From positions 186,001 through 250,000 of the forward strand of contig NZ_BMQU01000002.1 of the NCBI RefSeq assembly GCF_014648275.1: a DNA stretch of 64,000 bases. Reading direction: 5' to 3'. The position numbers and the translations under genes were made by a program. Every line of letters begins with the position of its first letter. Position 1 is the stretch's first letter. Below the pieces are notes generated by a model. It saw only the letters and a list, made by a program, of their open reading frames with translations. It made no database searches and was not told the DNA's origin. Of this stretch, positions 36,416 to 45,877 are shown piece after piece. This DNA is from Pseudomonas laurentiana. Its GTDB lineage: Bacteria; Pseudomonadota; Gammaproteobacteria; Pseudomonadales; Pseudomonadaceae.

Positions 36416-36431
36416 TGGCACGAATCCCGCT
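36416..36431 (+). promoter_or_regulatory. Sigma-54 (-24/-12) promoter of the 3-hydroxybutyrate operon
   Basis: TGGCACGAATCCCGCT has the invariant GG (36417-36418) and GC (36429-36430) at the right spacing and a perfect TGGCACG -24 block; the TT before the -12 GC is replaced by CC. It is 47 bp before the permease ATG, with an enhancer-binding protein gene next door. Confidence 0.75.
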
Positions 36432-36477
36432 ATCTCCGACGCATCAACAAAAACAAGATGCCTCAAGGAGACACTCG

Positions 36478-37869
36478 ATGAGTGTGATCATCGCCCTGGC
36501 AGCACTCGCGCTGCTGATGCTGGCTGCCTACCGTGGATACAGCGTTATCCTGTTCGCCCCCATCGCCGCCCTTGGCGCGGTGTTACTGACGGACCCCTCT
36601 GCCGTTGCACCGGCTTTTACCGGGGTGTTCATGGAAAAAATGGTGGGGTTCATCAAGCTCTACTTCCCGGTGTTTCTGCTCGGCGCCGTGTTCGGCAAAC
36701 TGATTGAGCTGTCAGGCTTTTCCCGCTCGATTGTCGCTGCTGCCATACGCGTACTCGGCACCCGCCAGGCGATGCTGGTGATCGTACTGGTCTGCGCCCT
36801 GCTGACCTATGGCGGTGTTTCACTGTTCGTGGTGGTTTTCGCCGTCTACCCCTTTGCGGCCGAAATGTTTCGCCAAAGCAACATCCCCAAGCGGCTGATC
36901 CCGGCCACCATTGCCCTGGGCGCGTTCTCTTTCACCATGGACGCTCTGCCCGGCACCCCACAGATCCAGAACATCATTCCCAGTACCTTCTTCAACACCA
37001 CCGCCTGGGCTGCGCCGTGGCTGGGGCTGATCGGTACGGTGTTTGTCTTCTGTACCGGCATGCTTTACCTGCAACGCCAACGCAACAAGGCCCAGCGGGC
37101 CGGCGAAGGTTATGGCACGGATTTGCGCAACGAGCCAGAAACAGCCACCGACCTGAGACTGCCCAACCCGCTGTTGGCCCTGTCGCCACTGGTGTTGGTG
37201 GGTGTGATGAACCTGCTGTTTACCCACTGGATCCCCGCCTGGTACGGCAAAACCCATAGTTTGAGCCTGCCCGGCATGAGCGCACCGGTGCAAAGCGATA
37301 TCGCCAAGCTCACCGCGATCTGGGCGGTAGAAGCCGCGTTGCTGATTGGCATCTTGATGGTGCTGGTGTGCGGCTACAGGGCTATTCGCACGCGCCTCGC
37401 CGAAGGCACCAGGAGCGCTGTCAACGGCGCCTTGCTGGCCGCGATGAATACCGCGTCGGAGTATGGCTTCGGTGCAGTCATTGCGTCGCTGCCAGGCTTT
37501 CTGGTGCTGGCCGATGCGCTCAAGCGTATTCCCAACCCGCTGGTCAACGAGGCCATCACCGTCACCCTGCTGGCCGGTATAACCGGTTCTGCCTCCGGCG
37601 GCATGAGCATCGCCCTGGCGGCCATGTCGGAGACGTTCATCACCGCCGCCAACGCCGCGAACATTCCGCTGGAAGTACTGCACCGCGTGGCCTCGATGGC
37701 CAGCGGCGGCATGGACACCCTGCCTCACAACGGCGCCGTCATCACCTTGCTGGCAGTCACCGGGCTGACCCACCGCGAAGCCTACAAGGACATTTTCGGC
37801 ATTACCCTGATCAAGACACTGGCGGTGTTCGTGGTTATCGCCACCTTCTACGCCACAGGCATCGTCTAA
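36478..37869 (+). CDS. GntP-family permease, probable 3-hydroxybutyrate transporter
   Basis: Inner-membrane carrier of 463 residues with about 12 hydrophobic segments. Family blocks include GYSVILFAPIAALGAVLL, FPVFLLGAVFGKLIELSG, CALLTYGGVSLFVVVFAVYP, DALPGTPQIQNIIPS and the C-terminal GMDTLPHNGAVITLL. Its place between hbcR and bdhA suggests uptake of 3-hydroxybutyrate or related ketone bodies; the GntP family also moves gluconate, so the substrate is inferred. AAGGAG precedes the ATG and the sigma-54 promoter drives it. Confidence 0.85.
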   Translation: MSVIIALAALALLMLAAYRGYSVILFAPIAALGAVLLTDPSAVAPAFTGVFMEKMVGFIKLYFPVFLLGAVFGKLIELSGFSRSIVAAAIRVLGTRQAMLVIVLVCALLTYGGVSLFVVVFAVYPFAAEMFRQSNIPKRLIPATIALGAFSFTMDALPGTPQIQNIIPSTFFNTTAWAAPWLGLIGTVFVFCTGMLYLQRQRNKAQRAGEGYGTDLRNEPETATDLRLPNPLLALSPLVLVGVMNLLFTHWIPAWYGKTHSLSLPGMSAPVQSDIAKLTAIWAVEAALLIGILMVLVCGYRAIRTRLAEGTRSAVNGALLAAMNTASEYGFGAVIASLPGFLVLADALKRIPNPLVNEAITVTLLAGITGSASGGMSIALAAMSETFITAANAANIPLEVLHRVASMASGGMDTLPHNGAVITLLAVTGLTHREAYKDIFGITLIKTLAVFVVIATFYATGIV

Positions 37870-37879
37870 GGAGCACAAC

Positions 37880-38650
37880 ATGAACTTCAACGGCAAAACC
37901 GCACTGGTGACCGGCTCTACCAGTGGTATTGGCCTGGGTATCGCGCAGGTATTGGCCCAAGCCGGTGCCAACCTCATACTCAATGGCTTCGGTGACGCCA
38001 GTATGGCCATCGCCGACGTGGCCCGTCACGGCACCCGCGTGGGGCACCACCCCGCCGACCTGAGCGACGTCCAGCAGATCGAAGACCTCTTCGGCTATGC
38101 CGAGCGCGAGTTCGGGGGTGTCGATATTCTGGTCAACAATGCCGGCATCCAGCACGTTGCGCCGGTCGAGGCATTCCCCACCGAGCGCTGGGACGCGATT
38201 ATCGCGCTCAACCTGTCAGCCGTGTTCCACAGCACGCGCCTGGCGCTGCCGGGCATGCGCCAGCGCAACTGGGGACGGATCATCAACATCGCCTCGGTGC
38301 ATGGCCAGGTCGGCTCGGTGGGTAAAGCAGCCTATGTTGCGGCCAAGCACGGGGTGATCGGGCTGACCAAGGTGGTTGGGCTGGAAACCGCCACGACCCC
38401 CATCACCTGCAATGCCATCTGCCCGGGCTGGGTGCTGACACCGCTCGTGCAAAAGCAGATCGACGACCGTGCCGCAGGTGGCCTTGACCCACAACAGGCA
38501 CAACATGATCTGTTGGCCGAAAAGCAACCTTCTCTGGCCTTCGTCACCCCCGAACACCTGGGCGAGCTGGTCGTGTTTCTCTGTAGTGATGCGGGCAGCC
38601 AGGTTCGCGGCGCCGCCTGGAACATCGACGGCGGCTGGCTGGCCCAGTAA
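37880..38650 (+). CDS. bdhA: 3-hydroxybutyrate dehydrogenase
   Basis: Short-chain dehydrogenase of 256 residues: NAD-linked oxidation of (R)-3-hydroxybutyrate to acetoacetate. Cofactor motif TGSTSGIGLG, NNAG in VNNAGIQHVAPVE, catalytic Tyr and Lys in GKAAYVAAKHG, Ser in NIASVHGQ, and the family-typical CPGWVLTPLVQKQI. AAGGAG precedes the ATG, 10 bp after the permease stop, so the two are co-transcribed. Confidence 0.93.
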   Translation: MNFNGKTALVTGSTSGIGLGIAQVLAQAGANLILNGFGDASMAIADVARHGTRVGHHPADLSDVQQIEDLFGYAEREFGGVDILVNNAGIQHVAPVEAFPTERWDAIIALNLSAVFHSTRLALPGMRQRNWGRIINIASVHGQVGSVGKAAYVAAKHGVIGLTKVVGLETATTPITCNAICPGWVLTPLVQKQIDDRAAGGLDPQQAQHDLLAEKQPSLAFVTPEHLGELVVFLCSDAGSQVRGAAWNIDGGWLAQ

Positions 38651-38672
38651 GGCACGCGCCCTGCCGGGCGCA

Positions 38673-38713
38673 CCTCGGGGCTGACACCGCAATTCCGGCT
38701 GTCAGCCCCGAGG
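38673..38713 (+). terminator. Hairpin between bdhA and acetoacetyl-CoA synthetase
   Basis: 14-bp perfect arms 38673-38686 and 38700-38713 (CCTCGGGGCTGACA and complement) with a 13-nt loop. No T-run. It may end the bdhA transcript or reduce expression of the synthetase. Confidence 0.55.
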
Positions 38714-38758
38714 TTCGCGAATACACTGTTCTCAGGACAATGACAAAGAGGACATGGC

Positions 38759-40735
38759 ATGAACGAGGTGCTCTGGCGCCCAACTGAGGCGCAGATCCAG
38801 GCCAGCCCGATGGATGCCTTTCGCCGGCAGATCAACCGTCATCACGGATTGCACCTTGACGACTATCATGCCCTGCACCGCTGGAGCATTGAGCAGCGCG
38901 AGGCCTTCTGGCAGGCCCTGGCCGACACCTTCGAGGTGTGCTGGCATCAACCGCCACGGCACGTGCTCGACGAAGGCCCGCTGATGCCCGATGCCCGCTG
39001 GTTCAGCGGCGCAACCCTGAACTTCGCAGAACACTTGTTGCGCTACCGTGACGACCGCCACCGTAAAGACCATTGTGCGGTGGTGTCACTGCGCGAGGAC
39101 GGCAGCCGCTTTACCCTCAGCCACGCGGAGCTGGCCGCTCAGGTTGCAGGGCTGCAACGCCGTTTCAAGGCGATCGGCATCGGCGTCGGCGACCGGGTGG
39201 CCGCCTGCCTGCCCAACACCTGGCAAACCCTGGTGGCGATGCTCGCCTGTACCAGCCTGGGCGCCGTCTGGTCCTGCTCTTCACCGGAGTTCGGCACCCA
39301 TGGCATTGTCGACCGCTTCGGCCAGATCGAACCCAAACTGCTCATCGTCTGCGCCGGTTATCACTACGCCGGCAAGGACATCGACCAGACTGACAAGATC
39401 AACGAGGTATTGGCCCAGTTACCACACCTTGAGCAGGTGCTGGTGCTACCGTACACCCGCCCGCAGACGCAGACCGCTGACTTCCACTGCACGGCCAACG
39501 TCAGCCTGTGGGACGACTTTTATCGGCCAGGCGGTACACCGGCATTTACCCCATTGCCGTTCGACCACCCGCTCTACATCCTGTATTCCAGCGGTACTAC
39601 GGGTGTACCCAAGTGCATCGTTCATTCGGCCGGCGGTGTGCTGCTGCAACACCTGAAGGAGCATGGCCTGCACAACAGCCTTGGTCCAGAAGACACCTTG
39701 TTCTACTACACCACCTGTGGCTGGATGATGTGGAACTGGCTGGTCAGCGGCCTGGCCTTGGGCGCGACGCTGGTGCTGTACGATGGCTCACCGTTGTACC
39801 CTGACGCGGGACGCCTGCTCGACGTGATCGACAGCGAGTCCATCAGTGTGTTCGGCACCAGCGCAAAGTACCTGGCGGCACTGGAGCATGAAGGCCTGCA
39901 GCCGCGACTCAGCCACCGCCTGGAACGCTTGCGGCTGCTGCTGTCCACCGGCTCGCCGCTATCGCCGCAGAGCTATGACTACGTTTACCGCGAATTCAAG
40001 CACGACCTGCATCTGGTTTCGATGTCTGGTGGCACCGACATCGTCTCCTGTTTCGTGATCGGCAACCCCACCCTGCCGGTAAGGCGTGGCGAGATCCAGT
40101 GCAAGGGCCTGGGCATGGCGGTAGAGGTCTGGGACGATGAGGGCCACCCGGTGATTGGCGAAAAAGGCGAGCTGGTCTGCACCCGACACTTCCCGGCGAT
40201 GCCCCTGGGGTTCTGGAACGATCCACAAGGCAAGCGCTTCAAGGCGGCTTACTTCAGCCAGTTTCCCGGCGTCTGGGCGCAGGGCGACTATGCCGAGGAA
40301 ACCGCGAGCGGCGGGATTATCATCCACGGCCGCTCCGACGCCGTACTCAACCCCGGCGGCGTGCGCATCGGCACGGCAGAAATCTACCGTCAGATTGAAA
40401 CGATCGACGAGGTGCTGGAAAGCGTCGCCATCGGTCAACAATGGCGGGGCGATGTCCGGGTGGTGTTGTTCGTCCGGCTGCGCGATGGCCTCGTCCTGGA
40501 TGAAGCACTGCAAACACGCATCCGCCGGACTATCCGCGCGAACACGACACCACGCCATGTACCGGCAGTCATTGTGGCGGTCAGCGATATTCCACGTACC
40601 ATCAGCGGCAAGATCGTCGAACTGGCGGTACGCAACGTGGTTCACGGTCAACCGGTGAAAAATACCGATGCGCTGGCCAACCCCGAAGCACTCGAGCATT
40701 TCCGAGACCGCACAGAACTGCGCGATGAGGCATAA
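38759..40735 (+). CDS. aacS: Acetoacetyl-CoA synthetase
   Basis: Adenylate-forming enzyme of 658 residues activating acetoacetate to acetoacetyl-CoA. AMP-binding signature YSSGTTGVPKCIVH; also TCGWMMWNWLVSGL, GDYAEETASGGIIIHGRSD and the C-terminal catalytic Lys segment RTISGKIVELAVRN. It acts directly after bdhA in 3-hydroxybutyrate breakdown and lies 108 bp downstream of it, behind a hairpin. GAGG precedes the ATG. Confidence 0.92.
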   Translation: MNEVLWRPTEAQIQASPMDAFRRQINRHHGLHLDDYHALHRWSIEQREAFWQALADTFEVCWHQPPRHVLDEGPLMPDARWFSGATLNFAEHLLRYRDDRHRKDHCAVVSLREDGSRFTLSHAELAAQVAGLQRRFKAIGIGVGDRVAACLPNTWQTLVAMLACTSLGAVWSCSSPEFGTHGIVDRFGQIEPKLLIVCAGYHYAGKDIDQTDKINEVLAQLPHLEQVLVLPYTRPQTQTADFHCTANVSLWDDFYRPGGTPAFTPLPFDHPLYILYSSGTTGVPKCIVHSAGGVLLQHLKEHGLHNSLGPEDTLFYYTTCGWMMWNWLVSGLALGATLVLYDGSPLYPDAGRLLDVIDSESISVFGTSAKYLAALEHEGLQPRLSHRLERLRLLLSTGSPLSPQSYDYVYREFKHDLHLVSMSGGTDIVSCFVIGNPTLPVRRGEIQCKGLGMAVEVWDDEGHPVIGEKGELVCTRHFPAMPLGFWNDPQGKRFKAAYFSQFPGVWAQGDYAEETASGGIIIHGRSDAVLNPGGVRIGTAEIYRQIETIDEVLESVAIGQQWRGDVRVVLFVRLRDGLVLDEALQTRIRRTIRANTTPRHVPAVIVAVSDIPRTISGKIVELAVRNVVHGQPVKNTDALANPEALEHFRDRTELRDEA

Positions 40736-40774
40736 TCGGCGCTTTTTTCAGGCGTCACAGAGGTACTTACAGCC

Positions 40775-41050
40775 ATGAAAGCACAGGCCCGCCATATCCT
40801 GGTCAAAACTGCCGAAGAGGCCGAGCAACTCAAGCAACGCATTGCCAAGGGCGAAGCCTTTGACGTGCTGGCCAAGAAATTCTCTACTTGTCCCTCCGGC
40901 AAGCGCGGCGGCGATCTGGGCGAAGTGCGCCCTGGGCAGATGGTCGGCGCAATAGACCAGGTCATTTTCAAGAAGCCCCTGCGCACGGTACACGGGCCGA
41001 TCAAAAGCAAATTCGGTTACCACCTGGTGCAAGTGTTCTTCCGCGACTGA
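40775..41050 (+). CDS. Parvulin-type peptidyl-prolyl isomerase (second copy)
   Basis: Cytoplasmic single-domain parvulin of 91 residues: ARHILVKTAEEAEQL, FDVLAKKFSTCPSGK, GGDLGEVRPGQMVG, FGYHLVQVFF. It shares the family blocks with the copy at 30428 but is more basic and differs in the centre, so it is an old paralogue. GAGGT lies upstream of the ATG, 39 bp after the acetoacetyl-CoA synthetase stop. Confidence 0.92.
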   Translation: MKAQARHILVKTAEEAEQLKQRIAKGEAFDVLAKKFSTCPSGKRGGDLGEVRPGQMVGAIDQVIFKKPLRTVHGPIKSKFGYHLVQVFFRD

Positions 41051-41182
41051 ACCAGGCCCGGGCCTTTCCAGCGGCGAGGAACGGCCTCCCCTCAGCACCT
41101 GTCATTTCTGCCAGTTGTCGATTTCGGCTAGTGCGTTATACCCCTTGGAGCACGTGATCGTGCGCCATTGAGGTACTCAAGC

Positions 41183-43618
41183 ATGCGACAACTTCGCTGG
41201 CTCATGACCCTTGGGGTCTTGCCCTGGATGGGTGACGCCGCTTTTGCAGCCTGCAGTTTCACCCCAAGTAGCGGTGACGATGCCTACGTGTGTGACAGTG
41301 GTATCGCTGCATCGCTGTCCGACACCATCGGCAACAACAGCCTGCTGATGCCTGCAGGTGGTACCGGCAGTATTACTGGCGACGTCACCTTTGGCCCAGG
41401 ACGTGATCAGGTGCACATCGATTCCGGCACTATTACCGGTAACGTCGGCCAAGGGGACGGTATCGACACCTTCGTCATGAACGGTGGGCAGATTCAATCA
41501 CTCACCCAGGGCGATGGCCTCGACAGGTTTTTCATGAGCGGTGGGCGCATCGTCGGCGCGTTCGAGGATGGCGACTACGCCATCATGACAGGTGGCCGAA
41601 TTGGCCGCGTGAACATGAAACTGGACGACAACCTGTTCGACATGTCCGGGGGCAGCATCGACGGCAACCTGGTGGCTGGCTTCGGCAACGATACGATCCT
41701 CCTCAGTAATGGCCGCATTGGTGGCAACATCAGTGTCAGCGGGGGCGCCGACAGCGTCACCCTCAGCGGCGGCGAGGTCGCTGGCGACGTACTGCTGAGT
41801 TTCGGCAACGACCGTTTTACCTGGAAAGATGGCGGTGTAATCCGCGGCAGTGTGCAAACCGGCCCTGATGATGATCAGGCATTCCTGATCAACCTTGATG
41901 AAACGCACCTGGCCACTGCCCGCCGAATGGATGGCGGCGATGGCAATGACCGCCTGATCTTCGACAACAGCAGCCCAGAGGGCGGCGCACGTTATGTGGG
42001 ATGGGAAATCGTGTCGTTGAACAATGGCTCGGTGCTCACCCTGAACGATACCCTCTTGCTGGGCGATGCAAACAGTGCCACTGGCGTACTGAACATCGAT
42101 CCAAGCAGCCAACTGCTGTCACGCAGTGGCGCCATAGCCCCAGTGACTGCCGGGCAGCCTGCCACGCTGAACAACGCTGGCTTGATCGACCTGAGTAATG
42201 GCGGCGATGCCCTAGGGCGGCTGACCTTGACCGGTGATTATGTCGGGCACGATGGTCTACTCAGACTCAATAGTGTACTGGCCAGCGATGCGGCCAGTTC
42301 CGACCGCCTGATCGTCAGGCAGGGCCGCCTTTCCGGCACCACAACCTTGCAGGTCAACAACCTGAACGGCATTGGCGCACACACCAGGCAGAACGGGATT
42401 CACGTGATCGAGGCTGCAGATGGCGCTACCAGCAGCGCCAGCGCCTTCCGCCTGGGCTCTTCACTGTCCGCCGGCGCTTATGAGTATTACCTGTTCAAAG
42501 GCGGGGTCACGGCGGGCAGCGAGAACAGTTGGTACCTGCGCTCAAGCGTGATCGCTCCCGCCACAACAGCGGTGCCTGGTGAGACTCCGCCCGCGCTGGC
42601 TGTGCCGGTCGCAGCCCCTGGAACCCCGGCGTTACCGACAGCGATCGCCGGTGAGAGCATTCCGCTGTATCGCGCAGAGGTGCCGCTCTATGCCGCAGCA
42701 AGCCGCTCGGCTGCGCTATTGCCGCGCCTGACCTTGAGTACTTTCCATGAGCGCCAGGGCGCGCAAAACCTGTTCAACGAAACCGGACCGATTGCCGCTG
42801 GTTGGGCACGAGGCTTCGGCGATCAACTGCGGCAACAGTGGTCAGGTACGGTTTCCCCCAGCCTGAACGGAGATCTGCGCGGCTATCAGGTGGGGCATGA
42901 TCTATTTGCCGCGCTCGACAGCGACGGCTACCGTCAGCACCTGGGCCTGTACCTCGGCCATGCCCGACTCAAGGGCAGCATCAGCGGTTTTGCCTTGGGT
43001 TTCGACGACAATCAGGTCGGTGATGTGCGCCTGGACGGTGACAGCATCGGTGCCTACTGGACACTGATCGGCCCACAGCAGTGGTACCTGGACACCGTGC
43101 TGCAATACACGGAGCTGGACGGTCGCACCCGCTCTGATCGAGGTGTCGCACTGGACCTGAGCGGCCACACGATCACAGGCTCGCTGGAAAGTGGCTTTCC
43201 ATTGGCCCTGAACAGCCGCTGGGTGCTGGAGCCGCAGGCACAACTTATTGTCCAGTCAGTCAGCCTGCGCAGTGCCACTGACGGGATCTCGCGAATCAGC
43301 TACGACAATCAGAGCGACCTCACCGCACGCGTGGGCGCACGCCTCAAAGGGCAGTACCTGGCCGGTCATGTGCCCGTGCAACCTTACCTGCGCAGTAACG
43401 TCTGGCAGACGTTAGGCGGTCGCGACAGTGTAAGCTTCGACGCTGACGAAGCCATCAAGACCGAGCACAACAGCACCTGGATGGATATCGGTGCTGGCCT
43501 TACCGCCCAGCCAAACCCGGCACTCAGCGTGTATGCCAACCTGGAGTACGGCTACAACCTGGACAGCCGCCAACAGGAGCAGGTTGGCGCCAGCCTGGGC
43601 CTGCGTGTGAGTTGGTAG
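41183..43618 (+). CDS. Autotransporter with Gly/Asp-repeat passenger
   Basis: Type Va secreted protein of 811 residues. ATG 41183, with GAGGT upstream, opens a signal peptide (MRQLRWLMTLGVLPWMGDAAFA). The passenger (about 30-260) is a beta-helix of roughly 20-residue turns such as MSGGSIDGNLVAGFGND and LSGGEVAGDVLLSFGND, followed by a pertactin-like stem. A Pro/Ala-rich linker precedes the C-terminal autotransporter barrel (about 530-811), which ends LGLRVSW with the terminal aromatic. No protease triad is seen, so an adhesin-type role is more likely than an enzyme. Confidence 0.88.
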   Translation: MRQLRWLMTLGVLPWMGDAAFAACSFTPSSGDDAYVCDSGIAASLSDTIGNNSLLMPAGGTGSITGDVTFGPGRDQVHIDSGTITGNVGQGDGIDTFVMNGGQIQSLTQGDGLDRFFMSGGRIVGAFEDGDYAIMTGGRIGRVNMKLDDNLFDMSGGSIDGNLVAGFGNDTILLSNGRIGGNISVSGGADSVTLSGGEVAGDVLLSFGNDRFTWKDGGVIRGSVQTGPDDDQAFLINLDETHLATARRMDGGDGNDRLIFDNSSPEGGARYVGWEIVSLNNGSVLTLNDTLLLGDANSATGVLNIDPSSQLLSRSGAIAPVTAGQPATLNNAGLIDLSNGGDALGRLTLTGDYVGHDGLLRLNSVLASDAASSDRLIVRQGRLSGTTTLQVNNLNGIGAHTRQNGIHVIEAADGATSSASAFRLGSSLSAGAYEYYLFKGGVTAGSENSWYLRSSVIAPATTAVPGETPPALAVPVAAPGTPALPTAIAGESIPLYRAEVPLYAAASRSAALLPRLTLSTFHERQGAQNLFNETGPIAAGWARGFGDQLRQQWSGTVSPSLNGDLRGYQVGHDLFAALDSDGYRQHLGLYLGHARLKGSISGFALGFDDNQVGDVRLDGDSIGAYWTLIGPQQWYLDTVLQYTELDGRTRSDRGVALDLSGHTITGSLESGFPLALNSRWVLEPQAQLIVQSVSLRSATDGISRISYDNQSDLTARVGARLKGQYLAGHVPVQPYLRSNVWQTLGGRDSVSFDADEAIKTEHNSTWMDIGAGLTAQPNPALSVYANLEYGYNLDSRQQEQVGASLGLRVSW

Positions 43619-43624
43619 CTGGCG

Positions 43625-44251
43625 TCAAGCGCGGCGAGCAGCCAGCAGCCCAACGCCTGCACAGGCAAGCAACGACGCACTGACCCGGTTAAACAATCGG
43701 CGCGGGCCCGGCTGATTGAACCAGCGCTGCAAGTACGCACCCAGCCAGGCATAAATGGCAATGGCCAACCACTCAAGCAGCAGAAACAAGCCACCCAATA
43801 CCGCAAATTGCTCCGTCACCGGAGTCGCACTGGATACACTGACGAACTGCGGCAGAAACGCAGTGAAGATCAGAATGGCTTTTGGATTGCCCGCCGCGAC
43901 CCAAAACTCCTGGCGCGCCAGGCGCAGGGTACCGGCGTCACGCTCGACGGCGACACCGCCCTGCCCGACCGGTGCTCGCCAAAGCTGCCAGGCGATGTAA
44001 AACAGGTAAGCCGCACCCAGCACCTTGATCATCAGAAACAGGTACTCACTGGTGTGCAAGACCACGGCCAGCCCGGTCGCTGCCAAGGCGATCATTCCGG
44101 CAAAGGCCAGCAAGCGACCGGCGCCGGCCACGCATGCGGTGCGCAGACCATAGCGACTGGCGTTGTTAAGCGACAGCAGATTATTGGGCCCCGGGGCCAT
44201 ATTCAAGGCAAAACAGGCGGGTACAAACAGCAAGAGGCTCGAGAGGTCCAT
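43625..44251 (-). CDS. LysE/RhtB-family amino acid exporter
   Basis: Inner-membrane exporter of 208 residues with about six helices. The family signature is near the N-terminus: LNMAPGPNNLLSLNNASRYG; later GAAYLFYIAWQLWR and GNPKAILIFTAFLPQFV are typical. Substrate (amino acid or analogue) unknown. It converges on the autotransporter gene with 6 bp between stops. Confidence 0.9.
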   Translation of the reverse strand: MDLSSLLLFVPACFALNMAPGPNNLLSLNNASRYGLRTACVAGAGRLLAFAGMIALAATGLAVVLHTSEYLFLMIKVLGAAYLFYIAWQLWRAPVGQGGVAVERDAGTLRLARQEFWVAAGNPKAILIFTAFLPQFVSVSSATPVTEQFAVLGGLFLLLEWLAIAIYAWLGAYLQRWFNQPGPRRLFNRVSASLLACAGVGLLAARRA

Positions 44252-44269
44252 GGCGTGCTCCCAAAAGCC

Positions 44270-44965
44270 TCAAGATTCTAGCCTGGCAGACCTCACGTCA
44301 AGCTCAGCCAGGTCCAGAAAAGAGAAATGCCCATTCAGCCAGCCACCGGTATCGATGTGCCAGACATTACCGAGCACTCGGACTGATTGCCCAGGGGTGT
44401 GCCCGACAATCAGCGCACGCAAACCGGCAACAGGCGTCAGGTCATTTTGCAGCAGGCGGCGACGGGACCACTGGCTAACATCCAACGCTGTTTTCACTGG
44501 ACCGACAACCAGTTGATCGCACCACTCCTGCCAACTGGAACACGGGCAATCGGCATGCAACAGACCGACCGGGCCAGCAAGCGTATCGACCTCCAACGCC
44601 AGCGGCAGGCTGGAAAATTGCTCGACATACCGGGCCTGATCTTCAGCTGAACTGTCCAGAAACCAGGCACCGCCATTGGCCCGGTACAAGTCGACATCAA
44701 GCCACTGTCCTTGAACAAGTGCCACGGCAAGCGCCTCGTGATTGCCCTGCACCGCGTAGAACCAAGGCCGCTGCAACCAGACCAGAGCCTCTTCACTTTC
44801 TGGCCCGCGATCAACCAGATCACCTACGCTGAACAAGCGGTCCTGACGGACGTCAAAACCAATAGCGATCAACGCTTGCTCCAATCGTCGAAAATGGCCA
44901 TGGATATCACCTACCGCGAAATCCCGGCCACGTTCATTACGCGCTACGCGCTGCAAGCGTCCCAC
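44270..44965 (-). CDS. Metallophosphoesterase, PphA-like serine/threonine phosphatase
   Basis: Calcineurin-like phosphoesterase of about 231 residues with all metal motifs: VGDIHGHF, GDLVDRGP, QGNHE, and later histidines in LLHADCP and VGHTPGQS. Similar to PrpA/PphA and ApaH-like enzymes. Start is taken at GTG 44965 because AGGAGG lies 6 bp before it; a neighbouring GTG at 44968 is also possible, and a longer reading to 45091 has no such site. Substrate unknown. About 400 bp of mostly featureless sequence lies between this start and the next gene start. Confidence 0.82.
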   Translation of the reverse strand: MGRLQRVARNERGRDFAVGDIHGHFRRLEQALIAIGFDVRQDRLFSVGDLVDRGPESEEALVWLQRPWFYAVQGNHEALAVALVQGQWLDVDLYRANGGAWFLDSSAEDQARYVEQFSSLPLALEVDTLAGPVGLLHADCPCSSWQEWCDQLVVGPVKTALDVSQWSRRRLLQNDLTPVAGLRALIVGHTPGQSVRVLGNVWHIDTGGWLNGHFSFLDLAELDVRSARLES

Positions 44966-45364
44966 CACACACCTCCTGCTGATACGTCGCCGCACTACAG
45001 ACGTACAATCAGACCTGTGCGACCACTTCTTGCATGGCTTCACCAAAAGGGCAGCCATGCTGTCCCGCACCGTCCTGGCGCCGGAAACCAACGTGACACC
45101 ACCTGCTTCACGTTTTCACAAAGACAATCCAGGACAGCGCTACATCAATGATCTGCTCCTCGAACTCAGGTTGGACCTGAACAGGACCGTTGGTGGTTAG
45201 TTCCTTCAAGCATAGCCTGCCCTGAACACCTACCTGCGTATCCCGCGAAAACTGCAATCTTGATGCGTGCAAAGCGTGGGATGCCTCATGCAAGCCAAGC
45301 CGTGAGCGGATGCCTGCAAACGGGGAACAACAAGAGAACATCGCCGGTACCGCGCTCGAATGAA

Positions 45365-45697
45365 CTACAAGCACTCATACACTGCACGTTTAGCTGCCCT
45401 GTGCCAGGGTGCACCTTCGTAGAATGAAATCAGGCTACCCTCGCCTTGCCGATGGACTTCAAGGTAGTCGCTGGCGGTCATGCTGCCGGACACGCGGACT
45501 TCGTACCCTCTGGAAATCACCTTGCGATCCACCTGAGCATGCTGCTTTTGCCAGTGCGACATGACGCAGTCGGAGTAGTCGTCCGGCGACTTCGCCGAGC
45601 GCTCCGAGATCGTTGGGGAATTGGGAGTGAGGGCTACTGGCAGTGAGCATCCCGCCAGGAGCACGCTGATCATCGCGGCGAGTACTGTCTTGTGCAT
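45365..45697 (-). CDS. Putative lipoprotein
   Basis: A 110-residue protein with a lipoprotein signal (MHKTVLAAMISVLLAGC, lipobox LLAGC). AAGGTG sits 5 bp before the ATG. The mature part has two further Cys (DDYSDCVMSHW and YECL at the end) that could pair. No family recognised. It sits alone between the phosphoesterase and OsmE genes. Confidence 0.7.
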   Translation of the reverse strand: MHKTVLAAMISVLLAGCSLPVALTPNSPTISERSAKSPDDYSDCVMSHWQKQHAQVDRKVISRGYEVRVSGSMTASDYLEVHRQGEGSLISFYEGAPWHRAAKRAVYECL

Positions 45698-45877
45698 AGT
45701 GCACCTTGAGCAAAAGCCGGCACTTTAAATCAAAGCGGCGGGGTTGTGACCTCCCCAAAGGTCTAGCACGGGCAGATCAGCGGCTCGCCGATCCTGTGGT
45801 GCAAGCAACGGAACTCGACTTTACTCTAAAGGCTACACCAGGCGCCTCTTCCGACCCCTACTGTCAGGAGCCCTGTC

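Noticed and set aside
36820-38010. 396-codon minus-strand ORF over the permease and bdhA
   Set aside because: Spans two real genes on the other strand; composition is His/Gln-rich as in other shadows.
45108-45374. 88-codon minus-strand ORF between the phosphoesterase and lipoprotein genes
   Set aside because: No ribosome site, no family resemblance, and mixed composition; treated as non-coding.
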